Assembly (NCBI GenBank): GCA_028687975.1
Contig: JAQTZD010000002.1
Location: forward strand, 1 to 38,009
DNA: 38,009 nt
Direction of reading: 5' to 3'
DNA from: Sediminibacterium sp.
Lineage (GTDB): Bacteria; Bacteroidota; Bacteroidia; Chitinophagales; Chitinophagaceae
A program made the translations under genes and the position numbers. Within the stretch, counting starts at the first letter, position 1. Each line of letters opens with the position of its first letter. The notes beneath the pieces were generated by a model, which saw only the letters and a list, made by a program, of their open reading frames with translations, searched no databases and was not told the origin of the DNA. Positions 9,123 through 18,062 of this stretch are shown piece by piece.

Positions 9123-9149
9123 GTATCTAAGTCAAATTAAAAAAGGTAT

Positions 9150-10316
9150 ATGGGAAAGCAGGTCTATATTTTTGATACCACCCTCCGTGATGGAGAGCAG
9201 GTGCCGGGCTGTAAATTGAATGCCAAGGAAAAACTTGAGCTGGCATTGCGTCTGGAGGAACTCGGCGTTGATATTATTGAGGCCGGTTTTCCGGTTTCCA
9301 GTCCCGGAGACTTCGAATCTGTTTCTCAAATAGCCCGGGTTGTTAAAAATGCTACTGTTTGCGGCCTTACCAGGGCGGTGGAAAAAGACATAGAAGTGGC
9401 TGCCCAGGCATTAAAATATGCAGTAAGACCCCGTATCCATACGGGAATCGGCACTTCCGACTATCACATCAAATCCAAATTCAATACTACGCGCGAAGAG
9501 ATTCTGTCCAGGGCCATACAGGCTGTAAAATGGGCCAGAAACTATACAGATGATGTAGAATTTTATGCGGAAGATGCCGGTCGTACCGATAACGAGTACC
9601 TGGCAAGGGTGGTGGAAGCCGTGATTGCAGCCGGTGCAACGGTGGTTAACATACCGGATACAACGGGATATTGCCTGCCCGATCAGTATGGTGCTAAAAT
9701 GGCCTACCTGATGAATCATGTACCCAATATAGACAAGGCCATTCTTTCCTGCCATTGTCACAATGATCTCGGACTGGCAACAGCCAACTCCATCAGCGGG
9801 GTTATTAACGGGGCACGACAGATCGAGTGTACCATTAACGGACTGGGAGAGCGGGCAGGAAATACTTCTCTGGAAGAAGTGGTAATGATTATAGAACAGC
9901 ACAAGCACCTGGATTTGTATACGAATATTAAAACCCAGATGCTGAACCCGATGAGCCGGGAAGTGTCCGAAACCATGCGAATGCCTGTTCAGCCTAATAA
10001 GGCAATTGTAGGCTCCAATGCATTTTCTCATTCTTCCGGTATTCACCAGGATGGATTCCTGAAAGATGCACAAACTTATGAAATCATCAATCCGGAACAG
10101 GTAGGTGCCGAAGGCAGTAAAATTGTACTGACTGCAAGAAGTGGAAGAAGTGCCCTGGCATACCGGCTGCAGAAACTGGGCTATACGTTTACCAGGAACG
10201 ATATCGACGCCTTGTATCAGCAATTTCTGGAAATAGCCGATGGAAAAAAAGAAGTAGAAGAATACGATTTAAGACAAATGGCCGAAGCGCATGTTGCAGA
10301 AAATGCTATGGCATAA
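9150..10316 (+). CDS. leuA: 2-isopropylmalate synthase, short form without regulatory domain
   Basis: LeuA condenses acetyl-CoA with 2-oxoisovalerate, the first committed step to leucine. The 388-aa protein holds the complete HMGL-like TIM barrel: DTTLRDGEQ (9-17, with catalytic R13 and metal ligand D14), the IPMS-typical [12 protein letters not shown], and the metal ligands H202 and H204 in [10 protein letters not shown]. It also has the linker subdomain with [10 protein letters not shown]. The usual C-terminal LeuA dimer domain of roughly 120 residues, site of leucine feedback in longer enzymes, is absent. leuC starts 11 bp after the stop, so it was not lost by a visible frameshift. Citramalate synthase is an alternative, but the catalytic half reads like E. 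coli LeuA and leuCDB follow directly. Confidence 0.93.
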   Translation: MGKQVYIFDTTLRDGEQVPGCKLNAKEKLELALRLEELGVDIIEAGFPVSSPGDFESVSQIARVVKNATVCGLTRAVEKDIEVAAQALKYAVRPRIHTGIGTSDYHIKSKFNTTREEILSRAIQAVKWARNYTDDVEFYAEDAGRTDNEYLARVVEAVIAAGATVVNIPDTTGYCLPDQYGAKMAYLMNHVPNIDKAILSCHCHNDLGLATANSISGVINGARQIECTINGLGERAGNTSLEEVVMIIEQHKHLDLYTNIKTQMLNPMSREVSETMRMPVQPNKAIVGSNAFSHSSGIHQDGFLKDAQTYEIINPEQVGAEGSKIVLTARSGRSALAYRLQKLGYTFTRNDIDALYQQFLEIADGKKEVEEYDLRQMAEAHVAENAMA

Positions 10317-10327
10317 ATAAACAGGAA

Positions 10328-11728
10328 ATGGGAAAAACATTATTTGATAAGATCTGGGATAAGCATGTTGTGGAAAAGATTCCGGATGGTCCTTCTGTAT
10401 TGTACATCGATAAACATCTTATACACGAGGTAACCAGCCCTCAGGCGTTTAAAGGGATAGAACAAAGAGGTGTTCCCTTGTTCAGACCCAAGCAAACTAT
10501 TGCAACAGCAGACCACAATGTACCAACCATCAATCAACACCTCCCCATCCGGGACGAATTGTCGAGGATGCAGGTGGAGCAGCTGATCAATAACTGCAGT
10601 AAGCATGGTGTGGAGCTCTATGGCCTTGGACATCCTTACCAGGGAATCGTACACGTGATTGGGCCCGAGTTGGGAATAACGCAGCCCGGCATGACGATGG
10701 TTTGCGGAGACAGCCACACTTCAACACACGGCGCTTTTGGTACAATTGCCTTCGGAATTGGAACAAGTGAAGTGGAAATGGTTTTTGCCTCTCAATGCGT
10801 GTTGCAGACCAAGCCCAAAACGATGCGCATCAATATAGAAGGCGAATTGCAAAAAGGGGTAGTTTCAAAAGATATAATCCTGTACATCATAGCCAAAATT
10901 TCGGCAAGCGGTGCTACAGGATTTTTTGTTGAGTATGCCGGAAGCACCATCCGCTCTCTGTCTATGGAAGCCCGGATGACCATTTGTAACATGAGTATCG
11001 AAATGGGAGCCAGGGGCGGAATGATCGCGCCCGATGAAACCACATTTGAATATGTAAAAGGAAGGCCGTTTGCTCCCAAGGGCAATGCCTGGGATAAGAA
11101 ACTGACCGAATGGAAGGAACTCTATTCTGATGCGGATGCAATTTTTGATTCCGAAATCAATATCAATGCAGCTGAAATACCTCCGATGATTACTTACGGA
11201 ACCAATCCGGGCTTAGGTATTGCGGTAAATGGCCATATTCCTGTGCTGGAGCATATTTCCGATGAAGGAGAAAAGAAAAATATTGAGAAAGCCCTGCAAT
11301 ACATGGGGCTGAATAGTGGCGCATCCCTGATAGGAATGCCGGTTCAGCATGTGTTTATCGGCAGCTGTACCAATTCCCGTATTGAAGACCTGCGTGAAGT
11401 AGCGGCACTGGTGAAGGGACGTAAGAAAAGTGATGCAGTGAAAGTGATGATTGTACCCGGATCGCAGCAGGTGGCAAAGCAAGTGCATGCAGAAGGACTT
11501 GATCGCATATTCGCAGAAGCAGGATTCCAGATCAGGCAGGCAGGTTGCAGCGCCTGTCTTGGTATGAATGAAGACAAGGTTCCAGCCGGAGAATACTGCA
11601 TCAGTACCAGCAACCGGAATTTTGAAGGCCGTCAGGGTGCAGGGGCCAGAACATTGCTGGCAAGTCCGCTGACTGCTGCCGCAGCTGCAATAACAGGCGT
11701 TGTAACAGATATAAGAGAACTTATTTAA
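10328..11728 (+). CDS. leuC: 3-isopropylmalate dehydratase large subunit
   Basis: LeuC with LeuD isomerizes 2-isopropylmalate to 3-isopropylmalate. The 466-aa length is standard for the bacterial large subunit. The aconitase-type 4Fe-4S cluster is ligated by C347 (GSCTNSR), C407 and C410 (GCSACLGMN). Other family motifs are HEVTSPQAF near the N-terminus and [13 protein letters not shown]. It lies 11 bp after leuA and 11 bp before leuD, so the three genes are almost certainly one transcript. Confidence 0.97.
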   Translation: MGKTLFDKIWDKHVVEKIPDGPSVLYIDKHLIHEVTSPQAFKGIEQRGVPLFRPKQTIATADHNVPTINQHLPIRDELSRMQVEQLINNCSKHGVELYGLGHPYQGIVHVIGPELGITQPGMTMVCGDSHTSTHGAFGTIAFGIGTSEVEMVFASQCVLQTKPKTMRINIEGELQKGVVSKDIILYIIAKISASGATGFFVEYAGSTIRSLSMEARMTICNMSIEMGARGGMIAPDETTFEYVKGRPFAPKGNAWDKKLTEWKELYSDADAIFDSEININAAEIPPMITYGTNPGLGIAVNGHIPVLEHISDEGEKKNIEKALQYMGLNSGASLIGMPVQHVFIGSCTNSRIEDLREVAALVKGRKKSDAVKVMIVPGSQQVAKQVHAEGLDRIFAEAGFQIRQAGCSACLGMNEDKVPAGEYCISTSNRNFEGRQGAGARTLLASPLTAAAAAITGVVTDIRELI

Positions 11729-11739
11729 TACATTGAACA

Positions 11740-12324
11740 GTGAAGGCATTACAGAAAATACAGAGTCGGTTTGTTCCAATACCCATGGAAAATATTGATA
11801 CAGACCAGATCATTCCTGCCCGTTTTTTAAAGGCCACTACCAGAGATGGATTTGGCAAAAACCTTTTTCGGGACTGGCGGTATGAAAACGACAGCGAGGC
11901 CAATCCCAAGACAGATTTTGCATTGAATAACCCGTTGTACAGCGGAGAGATTCTGGTAGCCGGAAAAAATTTCGGCTGCGGATCTTCCAGAGAGCACGCT
12001 GCCTGGGCAATTCTCGATTATGGCTTCAACGCTGTGGTTAGCAGCTTCTTTGCCGATATTTTTAAAAACAATGCATTGAACAACGGCGTATTGCCGGTAA
12101 CGGTATCGGAGTCGTTCCTGCAAAAAATATTTGAGCAGGGAAACGAAGCTACACTCAGTATTGATGTGGAATCCCAGACCATCCGAATTGACGCAACCGG
12201 TGAACAGGAGTCTTTCGAGCTCAATTCTTATAAAAAAACCTGCCTGCTGAACGGATACGATGATATTGATTTTTTGTTGAGCCGGAGAGAAGCCATTACA
12301 AAATTTGAAAAAGAAAGCGCATAA
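11740..12324 (+). CDS. leuD: 3-isopropylmalate dehydratase small subunit
   Basis: LeuD is the swivel-domain partner of LeuC. The 194-aa protein has the family pattern [18 protein letters not shown] near the N-terminus and the substrate-binding loop [15 protein letters not shown]. The start is a GTG at 11740; the next in-frame ATG (within PMENIDTD) would remove conserved N-terminal residues, so GTG is preferred. It lies 11 bp after leuC and its TAA is 4 bp from the leuB ATG. Confidence 0.96.
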   Translation: MKALQKIQSRFVPIPMENIDTDQIIPARFLKATTRDGFGKNLFRDWRYENDSEANPKTDFALNNPLYSGEILVAGKNFGCGSSREHAAWAILDYGFNAVVSSFFADIFKNNALNNGVLPVTVSESFLQKIFEQGNEATLSIDVESQTIRIDATGEQESFELNSYKKTCLLNGYDDIDFLLSRREAITKFEKESA

Positions 12325-12328
12325 GTAT

Positions 12329-13441
12329 ATGGAAAAGAAAATTGCAGTAATCAACGGAGATGGTATTGGACCCGAAGTAACAGCACAGTCTGTTAAGGTA
12401 TTGAATGCTGTTGCACATGAGTTTAATCATCAGTTTCATTTTGCCTATGGGCTCATGGGCGCAGATGCAATTGACAAAACAGGCAGCCCGCTTCCGGATG
12501 CCACACTCGAAATGTGTAAGCAGAGTGATGCAATTTTATTTGGAGCAATCGGAGATCCTAAATATGATAATGATCCAACCGCAACCATTCGCCCTGAGCA
12601 GGGACTGCTGAAGTTGCGTAAAGAGCTTCAGTTGTTTGCGAATATCCGTCCTATTGCTACATATCATTCACTGCATCATCTTTCTCCGTTGAGGAGCAAA
12701 CAGCTGGAAGGAGTGGATTGTGTGATTTTCAGAGAGCTGACCGGAGGAATTTATTTTGGAAAACGGACGGTAAATGAAGATAAAACCTATGCTACCGATG
12801 AGTGCGCTTACAGTCGTGCAGAAATAGAAAGGGTTGCCATTCCGGCATTTCAATATGCGCAAAAGCGTAAAAAGAAATTGACGTTGATCGATAAAGCCAA
12901 TGTGCTGGAAACCTCCCGCCTCTGGCGCAAAGTAGTACGTGAACTGGCGGTGCAGTTTCCGGATGTGTCAGTAGATTATATGTATGTAGACAACGCGTCT
13001 ATGCAGATCATTCTGAATCCGGCGCAGTTCGATGTAATCTTAACCGAAAACATGTTTGGAGACATCATCAGCGACGAAGCCAGTGTATTAACAGGTTCCA
13101 TGGGATTGATGCCCTCCGCTTCTGTTGGAAATGGATCTGCACTTTTTGAACCGATTCACGGATCTTATCCGCAGGCTGCTGGAAAAGACATTGCTAATCC
13201 GTTGGGGTCTGTACTCTCTGCTGCCATGATGCTGGATCATTTTGGTATGACCGAAGAAGCAGAAGCAGTTCGTGAGGCCGTTAACTGGACCCTCACCCAC
13301 AGTTTTGTATCTAAAGACATTGATCCGATCAACAATTATGGCACCAGTGCCATTGGAGATCTGATTGCTGATTATATCAGGAGAAACGCTAAAACCGCGG
13401 CTGCGCATAATGCGGTTTTAAACGCTTCTACCATTATTTAA
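12329..13441 (+). CDS. leuB: 3-isopropylmalate dehydrogenase
   Basis: LeuB oxidises and decarboxylates 3-isopropylmalate to the keto acid precursor of leucine, using NAD. From the ATG at 12329 the protein is 370 aa, beginning MEKKIAVINGDGIGPEV; an upstream in-frame TTG (12305) lies inside leuD and is rejected. Landmarks are LLKLRKELQLFANIRP, FREL(T)GGIYFG, the metal-binding FGDIISDEASVLTGSMGLMPSAS and the nucleotide loop EPIHGSYPQAAGKDIANP. It is the last leu gene. Two inverted repeats lie at its 3' end, and the ilv leader region begins immediately afterwards. Confidence 0.97.
   Translation: MEKKIAVINGDGIGPEVTAQSVKVLNAVAHEFNHQFHFAYGLMGADAIDKTGSPLPDATLEMCKQSDAILFGAIGDPKYDNDPTATIRPEQGLLKLRKELQLFANIRPIATYHSLHHLSPLRSKQLEGVDCVIFRELTGGIYFGKRTVNEDKTYATDECAYSRAEIERVAIPAFQYAQKRKKKLTLIDKANVLETSRLWRKVVRELAVQFPDVSVDYMYVDNASMQIILNPAQFDVILTENMFGDIISDEASVLTGSMGLMPSASVGNGSALFEPIHGSYPQAAGKDIANPLGSVLSAAMMLDHFGMTEEAEAVREAVNWTLTHSFVSKDIDPINNYGTSAIGDLIADYIRRNAKTAAAHNAVLNASTII
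13390..13420 (+). repeat. Inverted repeat inside the 3' end of leuB
   Basis: TAAAACCGC (13390-13398) and GCGGTTTTA (13412-13420) are perfect 9-bp complements separated by 13 bases, within the last codons of leuB. With the AT-rich hairpin just downstream it forms a tandem pair of stems at the leu-ilv boundary. It may help end the leu transcript or protect its 3' end. No T-run follows, so classical intrinsic termination is doubtful. Confidence 0.4.
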
Positions 13442-13466
13442 AACAAACAATCGTTTGTTTTAAATA
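13435..13466 (+). terminator. AT-rich 14-bp hairpin at the leuB stop; possible terminator
   Basis: Bases 13435-13448 (TATTTAAAACAAAC) and 13453-13466 (GTTTGTTTTAAATA) are perfect complements around a 4-base loop (AATC). The 5' arm contains the leuB stop codon. The stem is AT-rich and is followed by A-rich rather than T-rich DNA. It may be a weak terminator, a 3'-end stabilizer or a protein site. Its place just before the ilv promoter fits a boundary between transcripts. Confidence 0.4.
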
Positions 13467-13484
13467 AAAAATTTTAAAAAGTTC

Positions 13485-13515
13485 TTTGTTTTAAAAACGT
13501 GCAAACATATCTTTA
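13485..13515 (+). promoter_or_regulatory. Bacteroidetes-type promoter for the ilv leader
   Basis: TTTG at 13485-13488 and TATCTTTA at 13508-13515 are separated by 19 bp. The Bacteroidetes primary sigma consensus is TTTG or TTG at -33 and TAnnTTTG at -7 with about this spacing; only the last base of the -7 element differs. Transcription would start near 13521, about 13 nt before the leader ATG at 13534. The match and the position support a real promoter. Confidence 0.65.
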
Positions 13516-13533
13516 CATAGAACTCAACCCTCT

Positions 13534-13632
13534 ATGTTTAAAAAAGGAATGAATACGATCACATCTGTCACAACAGTCATTATTGTGATTGTCATTATTA
13601 TTCCCGTACTGCATGGAGGTGGACTTTTGTAA
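13534..13632 (+). CDS. ilv-thr operon leader peptide (attenuator)
   Basis: A 32-codon ORF between leuB and ilvE encodes a peptide with 7 Ile, 5 Val, 4 Thr and 3 Leu, that is 19 of 32 residues. The core TTVIIVIVIIIPVL (residues 13-26) resembles the E. coli ilvGMEDA leader, which also has an Ile/Val run ending in Pro. It is followed 21 nt later by a perfect intrinsic terminator before ilvE. Residues 28-30 (Gly-Gly-Gly codons) supply the antiterminator strand. A ribosome stalled on Thr, Ile, Val or Leu codons would leave that strand free, while one reaching the TAA at 13630 would cover it. The downstream genes make exactly these amino acids. The gene has no Shine-Dalgarno, which is normal in this phylum. 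Confidence 0.85.
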   Translation: MFKKGMNTITSVTTVIIVIVIIIPVLHGGGLL

Positions 13633-13665
13633 TTATTAATGAACTTAGAATACAAGCCCCGCCTC
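13616..13665 (+). promoter_or_regulatory. Antiterminator pairing of the ilv attenuator
   Basis: GAGGTGG (13616-13622), inside the leader's Gly codons, can pair with CCGCCTC (13659-13665), which overlaps the 5' arm and loop of the terminator. The helix is 7 bp with six Watson-Crick pairs and one U-G wobble, closing a 36-nt loop. It cannot coexist with the terminator hairpin, as attenuation requires. Its 5' strand starts 13 nt past the last Ile codon of the Ile/Val run (13600-13602), about where a stalled ribosome's footprint ends. Confidence 0.65.
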
Positions 13666-13683
13666 ATCTGCGGGGCTTTTTTT
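13654..13683 (+). terminator. Intrinsic terminator of the ilv attenuator
   Basis: AAGCCCCGC (13654-13662) and GCGGGGCTT (13670-13678) form a perfect 9-bp, GC-rich stem with a 7-nt loop, ending in an unbroken run of T (13677-13683). It stands between the leader stop and the ilvE ATG (13698), so it must be read through for ilv-thr expression. It is the strongest terminator-like structure I found in the window. Confidence 0.88.
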
Positions 13684-13697
13684 GTGCATATAAACTG

Positions 13698-14576
13698 ATG
13701 AAGATGAAATATTATAATAGCAACACCATTATTTACCACAATGGCGAATTTGTAAAAGCTGCAGAGGAAAAAATAGATCTCTATAGCCAGTCTCTGCACT
13801 ATGGCTATTCGGTATTTGAAGGAATTCGTTCGTATAAAACAGCTTCCGGAGAAACAAAAATCTTTAAGCCAGTTGAACACTACGAGCGGTTAAAAGTTTC
13901 TGCGCAAACTGTGAACCTGCCTTATAACTACGATACAAACGAGCTGATCGCAGCAACCTACGAAGTGTTAAAGCGCAACGAACAGCAAGATGCTTACATC
14001 CGCCCTGTAGTGTATGCGCCGGCCAATATGAGTTTTGCACCAAATACGGAATCTTTTCTCTTCATTGAAACCTGGGAAATGGCGCCGTTTCTGGGAGAGA
14101 AGCTGCTGTGTGTTGCTACATCTTCTTTTCAGCGGCCCAATCCAAAAGCATTCAAAATGCACGCCAAGGTTGCGGGGCATTATGTGAACTCTATACTGGC
14201 CAGCCAGGAAGCAAAAGCAAAGGGATTCGATGAAGCGTTGCTGCTCGACATGAATGATAATATTGCAGAAGGCCCGGGTTCAAATATCTTTTTTGAAAAA
14301 GACGGTGTGTTGCACACGCCACAATTGGGATATATCCTGCCTGGTATCACAAGGGCTACTGTGTTTGAGATTTGTAAGAAACTCAATATACCTATACAGG
14401 AAGGCAGTTACAGCATCGATGAACTGAAACAGGCAGATGCTGCATTTTTCTGCGGAACCGCAGCTGAAGTAATTGGCTGGGAGTCGATCGATGACACGGT
14501 TTTTCCGAAAGCATGGAAGGTTACGCTTGGAGCCCGTATTCAGCAAGCTTATCACCAGTTGGTACACGAACAATAA
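13698..14576 (+). CDS. ilvE: Branched-chain amino acid aminotransferase
   Basis: IlvE is a class IV PLP aminotransferase that carries out the last step of Ile, Val and Leu synthesis with glutamate as donor. The protein is 292 aa. Recognisable parts are SLHYGYSVFEGIRSY near the N-terminus, the lysine in HAKVAGHYVNSILASQEAKA that should bind PLP, EGPGSNIFF, and the phosphate-binding GITRATVFEI. A D-amino-acid transaminase or aminodeoxychorismate lyase is less likely given the FEGIRSY motif and operon. The ATG at 13698 lies 14 nt after the attenuator terminator; a second ATG two codons on is possible. Confidence 0.94.
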   Translation: MKMKYYNSNTIIYHNGEFVKAAEEKIDLYSQSLHYGYSVFEGIRSYKTASGETKIFKPVEHYERLKVSAQTVNLPYNYDTNELIAATYEVLKRNEQQDAYIRPVVYAPANMSFAPNTESFLFIETWEMAPFLGEKLLCVATSSFQRPNPKAFKMHAKVAGHYVNSILASQEAKAKGFDEALLLDMNDNIAEGPGSNIFFEKDGVLHTPQLGYILPGITRATVFEICKKLNIPIQEGSYSIDELKQADAAFFCGTAAEVIGWESIDDTVFPKAWKVTLGARIQQAYHQLVHEQ

Positions 14577-14600
14577 TTATTCATTAAGAAGCCGCATTAT

Positions 14601-16280
14601 ATGGAACTGAATCAATACAGTAAAACAATTACACAAGATCCTACACAACCAGCTGCACAAGCCATGTTGTACGGGATCGGTTTAACAGAGGAGGACCTCA
14701 AAAAGCCACAGGTGGGTGTGGTAAGTATGGGATATGACGGAAACACCTGTAATATGCATTTGAATGACCTTGCCAAACTGGTGAAGAAAGGAGTGTGGGA
14801 ATCCGATCTGGTAGGCCTGATCTTCAATACGATTGGTGTGAGCGATGGTATAAGCAACGGCACCGATGGTATGCGGTATTCGCTGGTGAGTCGTGATATC
14901 ATTGCAGATTCTATTGAGGCTGTTTGTGGTGCGCAATATTATGATGCTGTGATTGCATTACCCGGCTGTGATAAAAATATGCCTGGTTCCATTATAGCCA
15001 TGGGGAGATTGAACCGTCCGGCCATCATGGTGTATGGCGGTACGATTGCACCAGGTCATTACAAAGGCCAGGACCTGAATATTGTTTCTGCATTTGAAGC
15101 ATTGGGCCAGAAAATGGCAGGTAAACTGGACGAAGGTGATTTTAAAGGAATTATTCAGCATTCTTGCCCGGGAGCGGGTGCCTGTGGTGGAATGTATACA
15201 GCCAACACCATGGCCTCTGCTATTGAAGCGCTGGGTATGAGTCTGCCATACTCTTCTTCTAATCCGGCCCTGAGTGAGGAAAAACACAATGAATGTCTTG
15301 CAGCCGGAAAAGCCATCAAATTGCTGATGGAGAAAAACATTTTGCCCAAACACATCATGACCCGGAAAGCATTTGAAAATGCAATGACGATCATCATGAT
15401 TCTTGGGGGAAGTACAAATGCGGTGATGCACCTGATTGCGATGGCCAAGAGTGTAGATGTTGCACTTACACAAGACGATTTTCAGCAAATCAGTGACAGG
15501 ACCCCGGTACTTGCAGATTTTAAACCCAGTGGAAAATACCTGATGCAGGACTTGCATCAATACGGAGGTATACCAGCTGTGATGAAATATTTATTGAAGA
15601 AAGGATTGCTGCACGGGGATTGCCTGACTGTTACTGGTAAAACTGTAGCAGAAAATCTGGCAGATGCGCCAGACCTGGATTTTGAACAACAACAAATTAT
15701 TCTTCCGTTAGAAAACCCGCTGAAAGCAACCGGACATTTACAGATTTTATATGGCAACCTGGCCGAAGGAGGAAGCGTTGCAAAAATCAGTGGAAAAGAA
15801 GGGGAATTGTTCGAGGGACCTGCCAGGGTCTTTGAAGGTGAACATGAACTCATCGCGGGCATCAACAGCGGAAAGATCAAAGCCGGAGACGTAGTGGTGA
15901 TCCGTTATGTTGGCCCTAGAGGCGGTCCGGGTATGCCTGAAATGCTGAAACCAACTTCTGCCATCATTGGTGCAGGTTTGGGAAAATCCGTTGCACTGAT
16001 TACGGACGGCCGGTTCAGCGGTGGTACCCATGGTTTTGTGGTGGGGCATATTACACCGGAAGCATACAATGGCGGATTGATTGCACTGGTGGAAGACAAT
16101 GACCTGATTGAACTGAATGTGTCTACCAAAAAAATGACCCTGAAAGTTGCTGAAGATGTATTGGCAGCCAGAAAGGCAAAATGGGTAAGGCCTGCATTGA
16201 AAGCCGGTAAAGGTTTGCTGTTCAAGTATGCCCAAACGGTAAAAGATGCATCGCAGGGTTGTGTAACGGATGAAGCTTAA
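14601..16280 (+). CDS. ilvD: Dihydroxy-acid dehydratase
   Basis: IlvD dehydrates dihydroxyisovalerate and dihydroxymethylvalerate to the keto acids of Val/Leu and Ile. The 559-aa length fits the family. The iron-sulfur ligand cysteines are C50 (GNTCNMHL), C123 ([10 protein letters not shown]) and C195 ([13 protein letters not shown]). [17 protein letters not shown] and the C-terminal [15 protein letters not shown], holding the catalytic serine region, are also present. The presence of all three cysteines suggests a 2Fe-2S type enzyme, by family comparison. It lies 24 bp after ilvE and 22 bp before ilvB. Confidence 0.97.
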   Translation: MELNQYSKTITQDPTQPAAQAMLYGIGLTEEDLKKPQVGVVSMGYDGNTCNMHLNDLAKLVKKGVWESDLVGLIFNTIGVSDGISNGTDGMRYSLVSRDIIADSIEAVCGAQYYDAVIALPGCDKNMPGSIIAMGRLNRPAIMVYGGTIAPGHYKGQDLNIVSAFEALGQKMAGKLDEGDFKGIIQHSCPGAGACGGMYTANTMASAIEALGMSLPYSSSNPALSEEKHNECLAAGKAIKLLMEKNILPKHIMTRKAFENAMTIIMILGGSTNAVMHLIAMAKSVDVALTQDDFQQISDRTPVLADFKPSGKYLMQDLHQYGGIPAVMKYLLKKGLLHGDCLTVTGKTVAENLADAPDLDFEQQQIILPLENPLKATGHLQILYGNLAEGGSVAKISGKEGELFEGPARVFEGEHELIAGINSGKIKAGDVVVIRYVGPRGGPGMPEMLKPTSAIIGAGLGKSVALITDGRFSGGTHGFVVGHITPEAYNGGLIALVEDNDLIELNVSTKKMTLKVAEDVLAARKAKWVRPALKAGKGLLFKYAQTVKDASQGCVTDEA

Positions 16281-16302
16281 TTAAGAGAATAAAATAACCT
16301 GT

Positions 16303-18057
16303 ATGAGTACAGAATCAGAAATAAAAGAAACCACCTTGGTGGAATTGGAGCTGAAAGGAACCGAAACAATTGAACTGACCGGTTCACAGGCCGTGCTCGA
16401 AGCATTGATTGCCGAAGAAGTTGATACGGTTTTTGGGTATCCGGGTGGTGCCATTATGCCGATCTACGATGCTTTGTACGATTATAACGATCGCCTGAAC
16501 CATGTTCTGGTTCGTCACGAGCAGGGCGGTGTACATGCCGGTCAGGGTTATGCCAGAAGCAGCGGTAAGGTAGGGGTGGTATTTGCTACCAGCGGACCTG
16601 GTGCCACCAATCTGGTAACCGGGTTGGCAGATGCTATGATCGACAGCACACCACTGGTGTGTATTACCGGACAGGTATTTGCACATTTACTGGGTACTGA
16701 TGCATTTCAGGAAACAGATGTGGTGAATATTACAACACCTGTTACCAAGTGGAACTACCAGATTACGGATGCCACAGAGATACCTCATGTATTGGCAAAG
16801 GCTTTTTATATTGCCCGTACCGGTCGTCCTGGCCCTGTGCTGATAGACATTGCCAAAAATGCGCAATTGCAGAAAATAGATTATAGTGGATATGTGAAAT
16901 GTGAACATATCCGCAGTTATCGACCCAAGCCCATCGTGCGGAAAGCCTATGTAGAAGCTGCAGCCGAACTGATTAACCAGGCTAAAAAACCCTTTGTCGT
17001 ATTTGGCCAGGGTGTAATACTGGGTAATGCAGAAGCAGAGTTCAGGAAGTTTATCGAGAAAGGTGGCCTGCCAGCGGCCTGGACCTTGCTGGGATTGAGT
17101 GCACTTCCGACAGATCATCCCCTGAATGTAGGTATGCTCGGTATGCATGGAAATTATGGCCCGAATGTGCTCACTAATGAATGCGATGTACTGATTGCAG
17201 TGGGTATGCGCTTCGACGACCGGGTAACAGGACGACTGGATAAATATGCCAAACAGGCCAAAATTATTCATCTCGATATTGATCCTGCCGAAATAGACAA
17301 GAATGTAAAGGCAGATGTGCCTGTGTGGGGAGATTGCAAAGAAACCCTGCCCATGCTCACTAAACTGATTGAGCAGCAAAACAGGAGCGAATGGCTGCAT
17401 GAGTTCAATGAACTCACCAAAAAGGAACAGGAAGTTGTTATTCATGACGAGCTGCATCCGAAAACAGAAGCGCTCAGTATGGGTGAAGTGATTAATCTGT
17501 TGAATGAAATTACCAACGGAGAGGCGATAGTGGTTACCGATGTGGGTCAGCACCAGATGGTAGCCTGCAGGTACGCCCGGTTTAACCGTTCCAGGAGCAA
17601 TATCACTTCCGGCGGTCTGGGTACCATGGGCTTTGCTTTGCCTGCCGCTATTGGCGCAAAGTTTGGCGCACAAGACAGAACCGTGGTAGCAGTAATCGGT
17701 GACGGTGGATTTCAGATGACTTTGCAGGAATTGGGAACAATCATGCAAACGGGCATCGATGTAAAAATATTGATCCTGAACAACCAGTTCCTTGGAATGG
17801 TTCGCCAGTGGCAGGATCTCTTTAACGACAAACGATATTCGTTTGTAAACATACAAAGCCCTGATTTTGTACAACTGGCAAAAGCCTATGGCATATCGGG
17901 CAGCAGTGTAAATCAGCGTGCAGAGCTGAAAACGGCACTTCAGGCAATGCTCGATCATAAAGGTTCTTACCTGCTGGAGGTATTTGTTGGTAAAGAAAAC
18001 AATGTATTTCCGATGGTACCGCAAGGTTGCAGTGTATCTGAAATCAGATTAAAATAA
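16303..18057 (+). CDS. ilvB: Acetolactate synthase large (catalytic) subunit
   Basis: This ThDP enzyme makes 2-acetolactate from two pyruvates, or 2-aceto-2-hydroxybutyrate from pyruvate and 2-oxobutyrate. The 584-aa protein has an acidic N-terminal extension of about 20 residues before the pyrimidine-binding domain. That domain has FGYPGGAIMPIYDAL and the catalytic Glu in RHEQGGVHAGQGYAR. A central FAD/transhydrogenase domain follows (GLPAAWTLLGL), then the ThDP motif GDGGFQMTLQELGT with the asparagine in LNNQFLGMVRQWQ. The regulatory subunit gene starts 5 bp downstream, supporting an anabolic AHAS and not a catabolic acetolactate synthase. Confidence 0.97.
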   Translation: MSTESEIKETTLVELELKGTETIELTGSQAVLEALIAEEVDTVFGYPGGAIMPIYDALYDYNDRLNHVLVRHEQGGVHAGQGYARSSGKVGVVFATSGPGATNLVTGLADAMIDSTPLVCITGQVFAHLLGTDAFQETDVVNITTPVTKWNYQITDATEIPHVLAKAFYIARTGRPGPVLIDIAKNAQLQKIDYSGYVKCEHIRSYRPKPIVRKAYVEAAAELINQAKKPFVVFGQGVILGNAEAEFRKFIEKGGLPAAWTLLGLSALPTDHPLNVGMLGMHGNYGPNVLTNECDVLIAVGMRFDDRVTGRLDKYAKQAKIIHLDIDPAEIDKNVKADVPVWGDCKETLPMLTKLIEQQNRSEWLHEFNELTKKEQEVVIHDELHPKTEALSMGEVINLLNEITNGEAIVVTDVGQHQMVACRYARFNRSRSNITSGGLGTMGFALPAAIGAKFGAQDRTVVAVIGDGGFQMTLQELGTIMQTGIDVKILILNNQFLGMVRQWQDLFNDKRYSFVNIQSPDFVQLAKAYGISGSSVNQRAELKTALQAMLDHKGSYLLEVFVGKENNVFPMVPQGCSVSEIRLK

Positions 18058-18062
18058 AATTC

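Noticed and set aside
10317..10327. Frameshift removing the C-terminal domain of leuA
   Set aside because: Only 11 bp separate leuA from leuC, and there is no remnant of a regulatory domain in another frame, so the short form is genuine.
12305..12328. Upstream TTG start for leuB
   Set aside because: It lies inside leuD. The ATG at 12329 gives a family-typical N-terminus.
13435..13466. TetR-like operator in the AAACAAAC...GTTTGTTT palindrome
   Set aside because: The 4-base centre (AATC) is not symmetric and no TetR-type gene is nearby; a hairpin at the transcript end is the simpler reading.
16687..18024. A 445-codon open frame on the minus strand opposite ilvB
   Set aside because: It lies wholly antisense to a confidently identified ilvB, its translation is low in complexity and rich in Cys/His/Ile as expected of a shadow frame, and it matches nothing recognisable.
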